From: Ideonella sp.
GTDB lineage: Bacteria > Pseudomonadota > Gammaproteobacteria > Burkholderiales > Burkholderiaceae_C
Direction: 5' to 3'
NCBI GenBank assembly: GCA_016721465.1
Contig: JADKIA010000029.1
Span: 62,001 to 126,000 of the forward strand
DNA: 64,000 nucleotides
The translations under genes and the position numbers were made by a program. Positions 52,531 through 62,027 of the stretch are shown here, piece by piece (within the stretch, counting starts at the first letter, position 1; each line of letters starts with the position of its first letter). The notes beneath the pieces are model-generated. The model made no database searches and was not told where the DNA came from. It saw only the letters and a program-made list of their open reading frames with translations.

Positions 52531-53807
52531 GGCGCGGAGGCCTTGCGTTGGCCGGCGGAAGCGCCCGAGGCGCCGCTGGCGCCAAGTGCCGCACCACCCG
52601 TCGCACCACCCGCCGCACCACTGGCGCGACCACCGCCTTCGCGGGCGCGCTCCACCAGCGTGCTGCCCGGGCGCACGTTCTGCCGACCGTCGAGCACGAT
52701 GCGTTCACCGGGTTTCAGGCCGCTCACGGCCGCATCGTCGCCCTGCGCATAGAGCAGTTCGATGCGGCGCGGCACGGCCTTGTTGCCTTCACCCATTGCA
52801 AACACGATGGTGCCGCGCGGGCTTTGCACGATGGCGGCCTGCGGCACCACCACGGCGTCTTTCAACGTGCGCACGGTCATGCGCACGTTGGCAAAGGCGC
52901 CGGGCCACAGCCTGCCGTCCTTGTTGTCGAAGCGCGCCTTGACCTTCACCGTGCCGGACGCGGCGTCCACCGCGTTGTCCACGAACTGCAGCCGCCCCTT
53001 GACCTCGCCACCCTTGTCCGGCAGCGCGGCGACGACCTCGGAGCCGCCGTCCTTCAAGGCCAACAGGGCGTCCGCCAGGTGGCGCTGCGGCAGGTTGAAG
53101 GACACCGCGATCGGGTCGAGCTGGGTGATGGTGACCAGCGTTGTCTGGTTGGCCTGCACCGCGCTGCCGACGAACACCGGGATGACGCCCACGCGGCCCG
53201 CCCCGGGCGCGGTGATGCGCGCATAGGACAGCGTCAGGCGCGCCGCGTCGAGCGCGGCCTGGTCGGCGGCCACCAGCGCGGTCTGCGCGTCCACCTGCGC
53301 CTGGTTGGCATCCACGGCGCCTTGCGAGACGAAGTTCTGCGCCAGCAGTTCGCGGCTGCGTGCGAGCTGACGGCGTGCGTCGGCCAGCGAGGCCTCGTCG
53401 CGCACCATCTGTGCCTTCACCTTCGCGACATTGGCTTCGTCGGCGCGCGCGTCCAGGGTGAACAGCAGCTCGCCCGCGCGCACGAACTGGCCCTCGCGGA
53501 TATGCACCTTGGCCACCACGCTGGTCATCTGCGGGCGGACGTCCACGCTGGACAGCGGGGCCACCGCACCGGTGGCTTCCAGCAGCACGGGCATGTCACG
53601 CTTTTGAGCGCGCACCAGGGTCACGCTCACCGGTGGCGCCGAAGCCGCCGCGGCGGGGCCCGAGGCGGCGCCGGCGGCGCTTGCAGCGGCGCCGGATGCG
53701 GCGTCTGCCGCCGCGGCAGCAGCCTGGCCGCCACCGCAGCCGTGCAAGGCCAGGGTGCACAGTGCCAGCGTGGCCAGCAGGGTCGTGCGGGAAATGGGGG
53801 TCATCAT
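52527..53807 (-). CDS. RND efflux periplasmic adaptor (membrane fusion protein)
   Basis: This 426-residue lipoprotein adaptor has a signal peptide with lipobox ALHGC near residue 22. An Ala-rich spacer follows, then the lipoyl/barrel-sandwich domain (MPVLLEATGAVAPLSSVDVRPQM and LRYARITAPGAGRVG-like LSYARITAPGAGRVG), with a helical hairpin between. The C-terminal beta-barrel and membrane-proximal domains follow. It ends in a low-complexity Gly/Ala tail (ASGAAGGATGGAALGASG). The start is ATG 53807, with a second ATG next to it. First gene of the RND operon. Confidence 0.92.
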   Translation of the reverse strand: MMTPISRTTLLATLALCTLALHGCGGGQAAAAAADAASGAAASAAGAASGPAAAASAPPVSVTLVRAQKRDMPVLLEATGAVAPLSSVDVRPQMTSVVAKVHIREGQFVRAGELLFTLDARADEANVAKVKAQMVRDEASLADARRQLARSRELLAQNFVSQGAVDANQAQVDAQTALVAADQAALDAARLTLSYARITAPGAGRVGVIPVFVGSAVQANQTTLVTITQLDPIAVSFNLPQRHLADALLALKDGGSEVVAALPDKGGEVKGRLQFVDNAVDAASGTVKVKARFDNKDGRLWPGAFANVRMTVRTLKDAVVVPQAAIVQSPRGTIVFAMGEGNKAVPRRIELLYAQGDDAAVSGLKPGERIVLDGRQNVRPGSTLVERAREGGGRASGAAGGATGGAALGASGASGASAGQRKASAP

Positions 53808-54026
53808 GAAGCGTCTCGTTGGTCTGCTGCCTGTGAGCTGCGTCGGGCCTGGCACACCATGGCGTTCGTTCGAGCGGCCAGGTGGGCCCCCGGCCAGAGC
53901 GAGCCCGGGGCATGGCGGCCGGACGCGCGGACGCTGCCGAGCATAGCAGCGGGCGCCTTGCCAAGGCCTCGGTGTGGTCCCCAAGTCCTCGGCCCCGCTC
54001 GATGCAATGCCCGGACGGCTACCGGC

Positions 54027-54041
54027 CCATGCTTGGCATGG
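54027..54041. promoter_or_regulatory. Inverted repeat CCATGC-TTG-GCATGG in efflux intergenic region
   Basis: Perfect six-base arms with a three-base centre lie in the 281-base gap between the divergent RND operon and the MarR gene. The AT-rich TAATTAT at 54061 nearby may be a promoter element for the MarR side. The dyad is a candidate MarR-binding site. The rest of the gap shows no gene. Confidence 0.48.
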
Positions 54042-54088
54042 CAGAATTTGCCTGAGCAAGTAATTATCGATGGGCGACCGCGTCCCTT

Positions 54089-54604
54089 GTGTCGACCTCA
54101 CCAGCCCGAGCCCCAGTGAATCCTGCGCGCCCTTTTCGGCCCTACGACGGCCAACGCTACGACGTCAGCACCAGCGTGGGCCACCAGCTGCTGACGCTGC
54201 TGGCCCTCATGCGGCGCGAGCTGGAGCAGCGCATGGCCGAACATGGCCTGACCGATGCGCAGTGGCGCCCGCTGTGGCTCATCAAGACCGGCACGGCCAC
54301 CACGGCCAACGAGATCGCGCGGCAGCTGGACATCGATGCGGGCGCGATCACCCGCATGCTCGATCGCCTGGAGTGCAAGGGACTGATCGAGCGCGAACGT
54401 TCAGAGTCCGACCGCCGCATGGTGCACCTGCGCCTCACGCACGAGGGCGACGCCGCAGTGCGGCAGGTGCCGGCGGTGCTGGCCTCGCTGAACAACGACT
54501 TCCTGGACGGCTTCACGGAGGCCGAGTGGAAGCAACTGCGCAAACTGCTGGCCCGCATGCAGGCCAATGGCGTCGCGTTGCAGGCCGGCGAGCCCAAGCC
54601 ATGA
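54089..54604 (+). CDS. MarR-family transcriptional regulator
   Basis: This 171-residue winged-helix regulator has the family core ANEIARQLDIDAGAITRMLDRLECKGLIERERSESDRRMVHLRLT (about residues 73-117), including the Asp-Arg wing motif. The start is GTG 54089; the conserved domain begins about residue 25. The stop overlaps the nodT start (ATGA), so it leads a nodT-emrA-emrB operon, as in EmrR-type systems where the repressor responds to the pumped compound. It may also influence the divergent RND operon. Confidence 0.88.
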   Translation: MSTSPARAPVNPARPFRPYDGQRYDVSTSVGHQLLTLLALMRRELEQRMAEHGLTDAQWRPLWLIKTGTATTANEIARQLDIDAGAITRMLDRLECKGLIERERSESDRRMVHLRLTHEGDAAVRQVPAVLASLNNDFLDGFTEAEWKQLRKLLARMQANGVALQAGEPKP

Positions 54605-56124
54605 CGACGACAAGACACGCTCGACCCCTGGCCACGCGCTGGTCGTGGTGCGCGCTGCCCCTGATGCTGGCGGCGTGTGCCACGCCCGGCGACCTGCCGC
54701 CACGCCACGCGCTGTGGGCGCCGGTTGCGGTGGGCAGCGTGGCCACCAACGCGATTCAGGCCGCCGCCACGCCCTGGCCCACCGTGCAGTGGTGGTCGGC
54801 CTTTGGCGATGCCCAGCTCTCGCACCTGATCGAACAGGCACTCACCGGCCAGCCCAGCCTGCAGCTGGTGCAGGCCCGCTTGCGCCAGGCGCAGGCGGCG
54901 GTGGACCTCGGCGCCGCGACCAGTGGCCCGCAGCTCAACGCGTCGGTCGACCTCAGCGACCAGCACTTCACGAAGAACGGCCTGATCCCGCCGCCGCTGG
55001 CCGGCTCGCTGGCGTGGAACAACAGCGCGCAATTGGGCGGCAGCTGGGAGCTCGACCTGTTTGGCCGGCAACGTGCCGCGCTCGAATCGGCCATCGGCCA
55101 GCAACGCGCCGTGCAGGCCGATGCGCAGGCTGCGCGCGTGCTGCTGGCCGGGCAGGTGGCCGCCGCCTACTTTCAACTGGCGCGCACGATCGAGACCCGC
55201 GATCTGGCCGCACAGTCGCTGGCACAGCGCCAGCAGATGCAGGCCCTGGTGCGCCAGCGCATCGCCGCCGGGCTGGACACGCAGCTCGACCAACGCCTGG
55301 CCGATGGCCTCATTGCGCAAGCGCTGGTGGAGATCGAAGCGCTGGACGAAGCCACCGCCCGCGCCCGCCATGCTCTGGCGGAAGTCACCGGCCAGCCGCC
55401 GCTGGCCCTGCAAGGCCTGGCGCCACGCCTGGCCAAGGTGCAGGTGCAGCCGCTGCCCGGCACGCTGCCGCTGGACCTGCTGGGGCGTCGCGCCGACCTG
55501 GTGGCGCAGCGCTGGCGCGTCGAGGCCGCTTCACTCGACGTGGACGTGGCCCGGGCGCAATTCCACCCCAACATCAACCTGGTGGGCTTCGTCGGCCTTT
55601 CCAGCCTGGGCCTGAGCCGATTCATCGACACCGGCTCGGTGCAATACGGCGCCGGCCCGGCCCTGCGCCTGCCGATCTTCGATGGTGGCCGCCTGCGCGC
55701 CAACCTTCAAGGCCGCCACGCCGAGGTGGATGCGGCCATCGAGGCCTACAACGGCGCCCTGCTTCGGGCCTTGCGCGAGGTGGCCGACGAGCTGGCCAGC
55801 CTGCAATCGCTGGCGCGGCAACAGCAGGCGCAAGCCGACGCCCAGGTGGCCGCCGAAGACGCGCAGGCCTTGGCCATGCAGCGCCACGCTGCAGGCCTGG
55901 GCAACTTCCTCAGCGTGCTCAGCGCACAGACCAACGTGCTCGCGCAGCAGCGGGCCGCGACCGAGTTGAAGGCCCGCGCGCTGGTCAGCAGCGTGGCCCT
56001 GAGCCGCGCACTGGGTGGCGGCTACCTGGCCGATGCCGATGCCTTGCCGCTGGCCCGTGCGGCCAGCGCCTCGCCCGCCGCGGGCACTGCCGCGTCCAGC
56101 GCGGGCGCCGCTGCGATGCGCTGA
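54601..56124 (+). CDS. NodT-family outer-membrane efflux lipoprotein
   Basis: This 507-residue TolC-like channel has lipobox LMLAACA near residue 26. Two OEP repeats follow, with typical WWSAFGDAQLSHLIEQAL and LGGSWELDLFGRQRAALES. A second-repeat RRADLVAQRWRVEAASLDVDVARAQFHPNINL segment comes next. The C-terminus is a low-complexity Ala/Ser tail. It provides the outer-membrane exit for the EmrAB pair encoded after it and could also serve the RND pump. ATG overlaps the MarR stop; emrA starts 28 bases after its end. Confidence 0.92.
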   Translation: MTTTRHARPLATRWSWCALPLMLAACATPGDLPPRHALWAPVAVGSVATNAIQAAATPWPTVQWWSAFGDAQLSHLIEQALTGQPSLQLVQARLRQAQAAVDLGAATSGPQLNASVDLSDQHFTKNGLIPPPLAGSLAWNNSAQLGGSWELDLFGRQRAALESAIGQQRAVQADAQAARVLLAGQVAAAYFQLARTIETRDLAAQSLAQRQQMQALVRQRIAAGLDTQLDQRLADGLIAQALVEIEALDEATARARHALAEVTGQPPLALQGLAPRLAKVQVQPLPGTLPLDLLGRRADLVAQRWRVEAASLDVDVARAQFHPNINLVGFVGLSSLGLSRFIDTGSVQYGAGPALRLPIFDGGRLRANLQGRHAEVDAAIEAYNGALLRALREVADELASLQSLARQQQAQADAQVAAEDAQALAMQRHAAGLGNFLSVLSAQTNVLAQQRAATELKARALVSSVALSRALGGGYLADADALPLARAASASPAAGTAASSAGAAAMR

Positions 56125-56152
56125 GTACCACCCCATTGAATCAAAGCAAGCA

Positions 56153-57433
56153 ATGACCGAACCCCAATCCCCCGCCGTACCCGCGCCGGCCGCGCCCGCC
56201 CCGGCCGGGCCCGCCCCGGCCGTGCCCGCCTCGCGCCGCCGCCCGGCGATGTTGATGGTGACCGGCCTCACGCTGGTCGCCGGCCTGGGCTATGCCGCAT
56301 GGTGGTTCCTGTTTGAACGCCACCACGAGTCCACCGACAACGCCTATGTGCAGGCGCCGATGGTTCAGATCACGCCACAGGTGGGTGGCACCGTGCTGGC
56401 CGTGCTGGTGGACGACACCGATGTGGTCAAGGTGGGCCAGCCCCTGGTGAAGCTGGACCCGGCCGATGCCAAGTTGGCGCTGGAGCGCGCCGAGAGCCAG
56501 CTGGCGCAGACCGTGCGCGAGGTGCGCACGCTGTATGTCAACAACGCCACGCTGGCCGCCAACATCCGGCTGCGCGAGGCCGAAGTGGCGCGCCTGCAGG
56601 GCGATCTGGCCCGCGCCAGCGACGACGTGGCCCGCCGCAAACCGCTGCTGGCCACCGGTGCCGTGGCGGCCGAGGAGGTCAAGCATGCCGAGAGTGCCGC
56701 CAACTCGTCGCGCAACGCATTGGCGGGTGCACAGTCTGCGCTGGCCGCGGCGCAGCAGCAGGCCAGCAGCAACCAGGCGCTCACCGAAGGCACGCCGGTG
56801 GACAAGCATCCCAACGTCGAGCGCGCCGCCTCCGCGGTACGCGAGGCCTGGCTCGCGCTGCAGCGCACCGAGCTGCCCGCGCCGGTGGCCGGCCAGGTGG
56901 CCCGGCGCACGGTGCAGGTGGGCCAACGCATTGCGCCGGGCACGCCGCTGATGTCGCTGGTGCCGCTGGACCAGGTCTGGGTGGACGCCAACTTCAAGGA
57001 AGTGCAGCTGCGCCAGATGCGCCTGGGACAACCGGTCAAGCTCACGGCCGACCTGTACGGCAGCAAGGTGGTCTACACCGGTCGTGTGGCCGGTCTGGGC
57101 GCTGGCACGGGTTCAGCCTTCGCGCTGCTGCCGGCGCAGAACGCCACGGGCAACTGGATCAAGGTGGTGCAGCGCGTGCCCGTGCGCGTGGAGCTGGACG
57201 CCAGGCAACTGGCCGAGCACCCGCTGCGGGTGGGCTTGTCGATGGAGGCCGACGTGGATGTGGCCGACCAGACCGGCGCACCGGTGCTGGCGGGCACGTC
57301 GGCGCGCGCCAGCAGCCGCACCACCGCTTTCGAGACCACCGCCGCCGAAGCCGATCGCCGCGTGAAGGCGATCATCGCCGGCAACCTGGGCCGTGCATCG
57401 GGCGCAGTGCCGGTGTCCACGGCCAGGCCTTGA
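56153..57433 (+). CDS. emrA: EmrA/HlyD-type efflux adaptor
   Basis: This 426-residue adaptor has one membrane helix (about 32-52) behind a Pro/Ala-rich cytoplasmic leader. The biotinyl/lipoyl-like half DNAYVQAPMVQITPQVGGTV, a helical hairpin (about 105-215) and the second half RTELPAPVAGQVARRTVQVGQRI follow. DQVWVDANFKEVQLRQMRLGQP is characteristic of EmrA. It links the inner-membrane EmrB to the NodT channel. It is followed 10 bases later by emrB. Confidence 0.92.
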   Translation: MTEPQSPAVPAPAAPAPAGPAPAVPASRRRPAMLMVTGLTLVAGLGYAAWWFLFERHHESTDNAYVQAPMVQITPQVGGTVLAVLVDDTDVVKVGQPLVKLDPADAKLALERAESQLAQTVREVRTLYVNNATLAANIRLREAEVARLQGDLARASDDVARRKPLLATGAVAAEEVKHAESAANSSRNALAGAQSALAAAQQQASSNQALTEGTPVDKHPNVERAASAVREAWLALQRTELPAPVAGQVARRTVQVGQRIAPGTPLMSLVPLDQVWVDANFKEVQLRQMRLGQPVKLTADLYGSKVVYTGRVAGLGAGTGSAFALLPAQNATGNWIKVVQRVPVRVELDARQLAEHPLRVGLSMEADVDVADQTGAPVLAGTSARASSRTTAFETTAAEADRRVKAIIAGNLGRASGAVPVSTARP

Positions 57434-57443
57434 GGACGGCGAC

Positions 57444-59072
57444 TTGAGCTCCGCCACCACGGCTGGCGACGCGCCCGGCGCGCGCCCCGCCGCCTTGCCG
57501 GGTGGGCCCACGGGCGGCCCGCCGCGCCCGGCCTTTGCGCCGCTGCAAGGCAGCGCGCGTGCCTGGGGCACGGTGGCGCTGTCCTTGGCCACGTTCATGA
57601 ACGTGCTCGATTCATCCATTGCCAACGTGTCCATCCCGGCCATCGCGGGCGACATGGGGGTGAGCCCGTCGCAGGGCACCTGGGTCATCACCTCGTTCGG
57701 CGTGGCCAATGCGATTTCGGTGCCGCTCACCGGTTGGCTCACGCAGCGCTTCGGCCAGGTGCGGCTGTTCACCACCAGCGTGCTGCTGTTCGTGCTGGCC
57801 TCGACCTTGTGCGGCCTGGCCCCCAACTTCGAGAGCCTGGTGTTCTTCCGTGTGCTGCAGGGCCTGGTGGCCGGGCCCATGGTGCCCTTGTCCCAGACCT
57901 TGTTGCTGGCGAGTTATCCGCCCGCGCTGGCCGGCACCGCCATGGCGATGTGGGCCATGACCACGCTGGTGGCGCCGGTGGCCGGCCCCTTGCTGGGTGG
58001 CTGGATCACCGACAACATGTCCTGGCCCTGGATCTTCTACATCAACATCCCGGTGGGCCTGTTGGCCGCCGGGATGACCTGGTCGATCTACCGCAGCCGC
58101 GACCCGGGCCCGCGCCGAGTGCCGCTCGACTGGGTGGGCCTGGGCCTGCTGGTGCTGTGGGTGGGCGCGCTGCAGATGATGATCGACAAGGGCAAGGAGC
58201 TCGACTGGTTCGCGTCGCCCCAGATCATTGCGCTGGCGGTGGTGGCCGCGGTGGGCTTCGCCTTCTTCCTGGCCTGGGACCTGACCGAATCGCACCCCAT
58301 CGTCAACCTGCGTTACTTTGCGCGGCGCAATTTCACGGTGGGCGTGGTGTCGCTGTCGGTGGCCTACGGCCTGTTCTTCGGCAACGTGGTGCTGCTGCCG
58401 CTGTGGCTGCAGCAGTGGATGGGCTACACGGCCACCTGGGCCGGCGTGGCCACCGCGCCGGTGGGGCTGCTGGCCATCGTGCTCTCGCCCTGGGTGGGCA
58501 TGAACGTCGCGCGCATCGATCCGCGCAAACTGGCCACCGTGGCCTTCGTCGGCTTTGGCATCGTGCTGTGGATGCGTTCGCAATTCAGCACGCTGGCGCC
58601 CTTTACCACCATCCTGTTGCCCACCATCCTGCAGGGCGCGGCGATGGCCTTCTTCTTCATTCCACTGCAGGCCATCGTGTTCAGCGGCCTGCGGCCCGAG
58701 CAGATGCCGTCGGCCGCAGGCCTGTCCAATTTCTGCCGGATGGTGGCGGGCGCGATGGGCACTTCGATCTTCACCACCCTGTGGGAGAACCGCGCCGTGC
58801 TGCACCGCGCCCACCTCACCGAGGCGCTGAACCGCGGCAACGATGCGGCGCTGCAAGTGCTGGCCCAGCTGGCCTCGGCCGGCCAATCGCCCGATCAGGC
58901 GGCCGCCACCATCAGCCGCATGGTGGACCAGCAGGCCTACACCATGGCGGTGACCGACCTGTTCTACCTGTCCGCCGGCCTGTTCGTTGCGCTCGTCGTT
59001 GTCGTTTGGCTGGCCAGCCCGATGCCCTTGAACAAGGCTGGCAAACCATCGGACGGAGGCGGGGCGCACTGA
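57444..59072 (+). CDS. emrB: EmrB-type MFS drug transporter (DHA2, 14 helices)
   Basis: This 542-residue permease has a Pro/Gly-rich N-terminal leader. The DHA2 motif NVLDSSIANVSIPAIAGDMG is in helix 1, GWLTQRFGQVRLF in loop 2-3, and GPLLGGWITDNMSWPWIFYINIPVG around helix 5 is diagnostic of EmrB. It works as the pump of the tripartite EmrAB-NodT system. No ATG fits; TTG 57444, eight bases after a GAGGA ribosome site, is the likeliest start. Confidence 0.91.
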   Translation: MSSATTAGDAPGARPAALPGGPTGGPPRPAFAPLQGSARAWGTVALSLATFMNVLDSSIANVSIPAIAGDMGVSPSQGTWVITSFGVANAISVPLTGWLTQRFGQVRLFTTSVLLFVLASTLCGLAPNFESLVFFRVLQGLVAGPMVPLSQTLLLASYPPALAGTAMAMWAMTTLVAPVAGPLLGGWITDNMSWPWIFYINIPVGLLAAGMTWSIYRSRDPGPRRVPLDWVGLGLLVLWVGALQMMIDKGKELDWFASPQIIALAVVAAVGFAFFLAWDLTESHPIVNLRYFARRNFTVGVVSLSVAYGLFFGNVVLLPLWLQQWMGYTATWAGVATAPVGLLAIVLSPWVGMNVARIDPRKLATVAFVGFGIVLWMRSQFSTLAPFTTILLPTILQGAAMAFFFIPLQAIVFSGLRPEQMPSAAGLSNFCRMVAGAMGTSIFTTLWENRAVLHRAHLTEALNRGNDAALQVLAQLASAGQSPDQAAATISRMVDQQAYTMAVTDLFYLSAGLFVALVVVVWLASPMPLNKAGKPSDGGGAH

Positions 59073-59112
59073 GCGGCGGCCCGCTGCGTCGCGCACCGCA
59101 CCGGCGCAAGGT

Positions 59113-60192
59113 TCAGACCAGACCCGCCGCCCGCTGCACCGCCATTGGATCCACCCCCAGCTTGCCTGCCGCATCCAGGATCTCGGCCCAGGTGGTGCCG
59201 TCCACCGGCACCCCCTGCACCACGCGCCTGGCGCGTGATTCACGCTCAGGCTCGCCGGCCAGCCGCACCGATTCGAAGCCGGCCCGCGGCGGCGAGGCCT
59301 TGACCCAATCCACAAAGGCCAGCGCCTCCTGCGCATACACAGCCGGGTCGGCCAGCCTGGCCGGATCGATGATCACCGTGAGCATGCCGTTGAGCACGCG
59401 CTTCTTGCTGCTGTCGCCATCGTGCACCGCCATGCCGGCGGCCAGCGCGCCGCCCAGCAGCTCGCACAGCACCGCCATGCCATAGCCCTTGTGCGCGCCG
59501 AAAGCCAGGATGGCGCCGAAGGGTTCGATCACGGAGTAACGCGGATTGACGGTGTCCTGCCCGGTGTCGTCGATCAGGCTGCCCGGTGGCACGCTCTCGC
59601 CCTTGTTGTGCGCCACGCGGGTCTTGCCCTGGGCAATCACGCTGGTGGCGAAATCCAGGATCAGCGGCTCGCGGCCGGGCAGCGGCACGCCGGCGGTGAA
59701 GGGGTTGGTGCCGAAGCGAGCGTCGGCACCGCCATACGGCGCCACGATGGCGCGCGAGATGACGTTGACGAAGTGCAAGGAAACCAGCCCCTGCGCCACC
59801 GCCATTTCGGCCCAGGCGCCGATGCGGCCCAGGTGGTGCGAGTTGCCCAGCGCCATGATGCAGCAGCCCAGCTGCCGGGCGCGCGCGATGCCGATGTGCA
59901 TGGCCTCGGCGCCGATCACCTGGCCGAAGCCGGCGTCGCCGTCCAGGCGCAGCAGGGCGCCGGCGTCCACCACCGTCTTCACGTGCGTGTTGGGTTTGAG
60001 GCCGCCTTCGAGGAACGCCGCCGCATAGCGCGGCAGCATGCCGATGCCGTGCGAGTCGTGTCCGGTGAGGTTGGCCTCGATCAGGTTGTCGGCCACGGCC
60101 TTCACTTCGTCGGGCGCGCTGCCGAAGCCGGTCACCACCTGGCGGATGGCGGCTTGCAGGGCGTCCAGGGCGATGGTGTGGGTGAGGCTCAT
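59113..60192 (-). CDS. Malate/L-lactate (Ldh2-family) dehydrogenase, YbiC/HcxB-like
   Basis: This 359-residue NAD(P)-dependent 2-hydroxyacid dehydrogenase has the non-Rossmann Ldh_2 fold. Key segments are NLTGHDSHGIGMLPRYA (with the catalytic His near residue 47), LGNSHHLGRIGAWAEMA, GTNPFTAGVPLP and FGAHKGYGMAVLCELLGGAL. The family includes malate, ureidoglycolate and hydroxycarboxylate dehydrogenases and also (S)-sulfolactate dehydrogenase ComC, of interest given xsc in the window, but nothing here fixes the substrate. It is just downstream of the serine hydrolase gene on the same strand (7-base gap). Confidence 0.9.
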   Translation of the reverse strand: MSLTHTIALDALQAAIRQVVTGFGSAPDEVKAVADNLIEANLTGHDSHGIGMLPRYAAAFLEGGLKPNTHVKTVVDAGALLRLDGDAGFGQVIGAEAMHIGIARARQLGCCIMALGNSHHLGRIGAWAEMAVAQGLVSLHFVNVISRAIVAPYGGADARFGTNPFTAGVPLPGREPLILDFATSVIAQGKTRVAHNKGESVPPGSLIDDTGQDTVNPRYSVIEPFGAILAFGAHKGYGMAVLCELLGGALAAGMAVHDGDSSKKRVLNGMLTVIIDPARLADPAVYAQEALAFVDWVKASPPRAGFESVRLAGEPERESRARRVVQGVPVDGTTWAEILDAAGKLGVDPMAVQRAAGLV

Positions 60193-60199
60193 GGTGGAT

Positions 60200-61867
60200 T
60201 CAGTCGGGTTGCTTGGGTGGGGTGGGCAGCACCTTGATGCCGACGAGCACCTGCCCGTTCTGCCGCAAGGTGGCGCCAGTGACAACGTTCTGCTCGTTGC
60301 GCTTGAATTCAACCACGGCATTGACGGGTTTGACCGCGATGCGGTCGACACCGGTCACCTGGGCTTCGAGGCCAGGCTGGCCGGTGCCTTGCACCTTGAG
60401 CTTGCCGTCCTGCTCGAAGACGCGCAGCGCCAATCGCGGCGTCAATCGGTACTCGCCGGCCCAGGCCTGCCATTCGGGGCGGGACGCGGTGAGCGGCACC
60501 GCATGGCCCTGGCGCACGCCTTCCACCACCGTGCCGGCCTGGTGCCAGGTGAAGCGGTTCACCTCGCTGCCTTCGACGATGGGGCGCAGGCGCAGGTCCG
60601 GGCGCTGGTCGGGGTAGAAGTCGCCATGGCTGTCGTAGCGCATCTCCATGGCCGGCTGATCGTCGGCCTGCGCCATCAGGCGACCCTCGTCCACCCACAC
60701 CTTCGCGTTCAGGCCGGCGATGGTGAACTGGCCAGGCATGGCCCGCAGCAGCGCAGCGGGGATGGGCTGCCGAACGCGCGGCTTGGTCAGGGGCACGTCC
60801 AGGCCCAGCAGCGACCAGGCCAGGTCGGCCAGACCGTCCAGTGCGGTGATGTCGGTATCGGCCAGCACGACCACGCCGCGCTGCTGATCCGGCAACAGGG
60901 CCAGCTGCGCGTTGAAGCCACCGGTGGCGCCGCCGTGCATCAGCACCGTGCGGCCCTTCACCGGCACCAAGGCCCAGTTCATGCCGTAGCCATGCGCCAG
61001 GGGCTGCTGCGTCATGCGCAGGCGGGCGCGCAGCGGCGTGTCCATCAAGCCCAGGTGGGCACGGGCGTAGTTCACCATGTCGTCGAGCGTGGCATGCACC
61101 ATGCCCATGCCCCCCAGGTTGGTGGCCATGCGCCAGGGTGGCGTGATGGCGCCCGAGACCACGTGCCCGACCGCCGTGCGCTGGCCGGGGGGTGCTTCGG
61201 CGATGTAGGCATGGCCCATCTGCAAGGGGCCGAACAGGCGCTGCCTGAGCACCTGCTCCAGATCGGCAGCCTCGGCCCGCCAGGCCCGAGCCACGGCGCT
61301 GGAGACGATCATCATGCCGAAGTTGGAGTACACGCTCTTCGAGCCGATGGGCTCGGTCAGCTGCACGCGTCCCAGCGCGGCCAGCATCTCGGCCTCGGTG
61401 AGCTCGGCGTAGGGGTTGACCCGTTTTGCAGGCTTGAAATCCGGCGGCAGGCGCGGCAGGCCGGCGCTGTGCGTGAGCAGGTCGCGCACCAGGATCTGCC
61501 GATCGCCCTGGCGCGGCACCACGGTGCCCTCGGGCAGGTGCCTGGCGATGGGGTCGTCGAGCGACCAGCGCCCCGCCTCGATCAGATCGGCCACCAGAAA
61601 CGCCGTCATGGTCTTGCTGATCGAGCCGATTTCGAAGGCCGCGTCCAGCTCCGGCGCGGCGCGCGGCAAGCCCTCGGGGTTGGCGCAAAGGCGGGCTCGG
61701 CTCACCTGCGCCCCGTCGATCACCGCCGCCACCACGCAGATGCCGCTGCGGTCGTTCGCGAAGCGGGCGCTCAGCCGAGCGGCCAGTTCGTCGTTGCTCA
61801 GGGCCCAGCCGGGCAGGCTGGCACAGCACAGCAGCAGCAATGCAAGCCACGGGCGCGTCGACGGCAT
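60200..61867 (-). CDS. Serine beta-lactamase-like hydrolase (class C / esterase type)
   Basis: This 555-residue exported enzyme has a signal peptide ending at GWALS (about 23). It carries the active-site triad elements of class C beta-lactamases and related peptidases: SISK (GSISKTM, about residue 82), YSN (VYSNFGMM, about 181) and HGG (LMHGGATGG, about 304). A C-terminal beta-rich domain (about 430-555) follows, larger than in true AmpC. It may be a D-peptidase, esterase or beta-lactamase-like protein of the periplasm. There is no AmpR neighbour, so antibiotic resistance should not be assumed. Confidence 0.86.
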   Translation of the reverse strand: MPSTRPWLALLLLCCASLPGWALSNDELAARLSARFANDRSGICVVAAVIDGAQVSRARLCANPEGLPRAAPELDAAFEIGSISKTMTAFLVADLIEAGRWSLDDPIARHLPEGTVVPRQGDRQILVRDLLTHSAGLPRLPPDFKPAKRVNPYAELTEAEMLAALGRVQLTEPIGSKSVYSNFGMMIVSSAVARAWRAEAADLEQVLRQRLFGPLQMGHAYIAEAPPGQRTAVGHVVSGAITPPWRMATNLGGMGMVHATLDDMVNYARAHLGLMDTPLRARLRMTQQPLAHGYGMNWALVPVKGRTVLMHGGATGGFNAQLALLPDQQRGVVVLADTDITALDGLADLAWSLLGLDVPLTKPRVRQPIPAALLRAMPGQFTIAGLNAKVWVDEGRLMAQADDQPAMEMRYDSHGDFYPDQRPDLRLRPIVEGSEVNRFTWHQAGTVVEGVRQGHAVPLTASRPEWQAWAGEYRLTPRLALRVFEQDGKLKVQGTGQPGLEAQVTGVDRIAVKPVNAVVEFKRNEQNVVTGATLRQNGQVLVGIKVLPTPPKQPD

Positions 61868-62027
61868 GGGCGTTGTCCTTCACGGCGGGTGCAGCACCGG
61901 CACGAAGGTGCGGCCTGGTTGGCAATGTAGCGCGACCTCGCGCGCATCGGCATTGCCCCTGATCCGCCGCGCCGCCGGCGGGCCCATACTGGGCCGATCC
62001 CGAAAACCGACCAAGCCAGGAGCCCCG

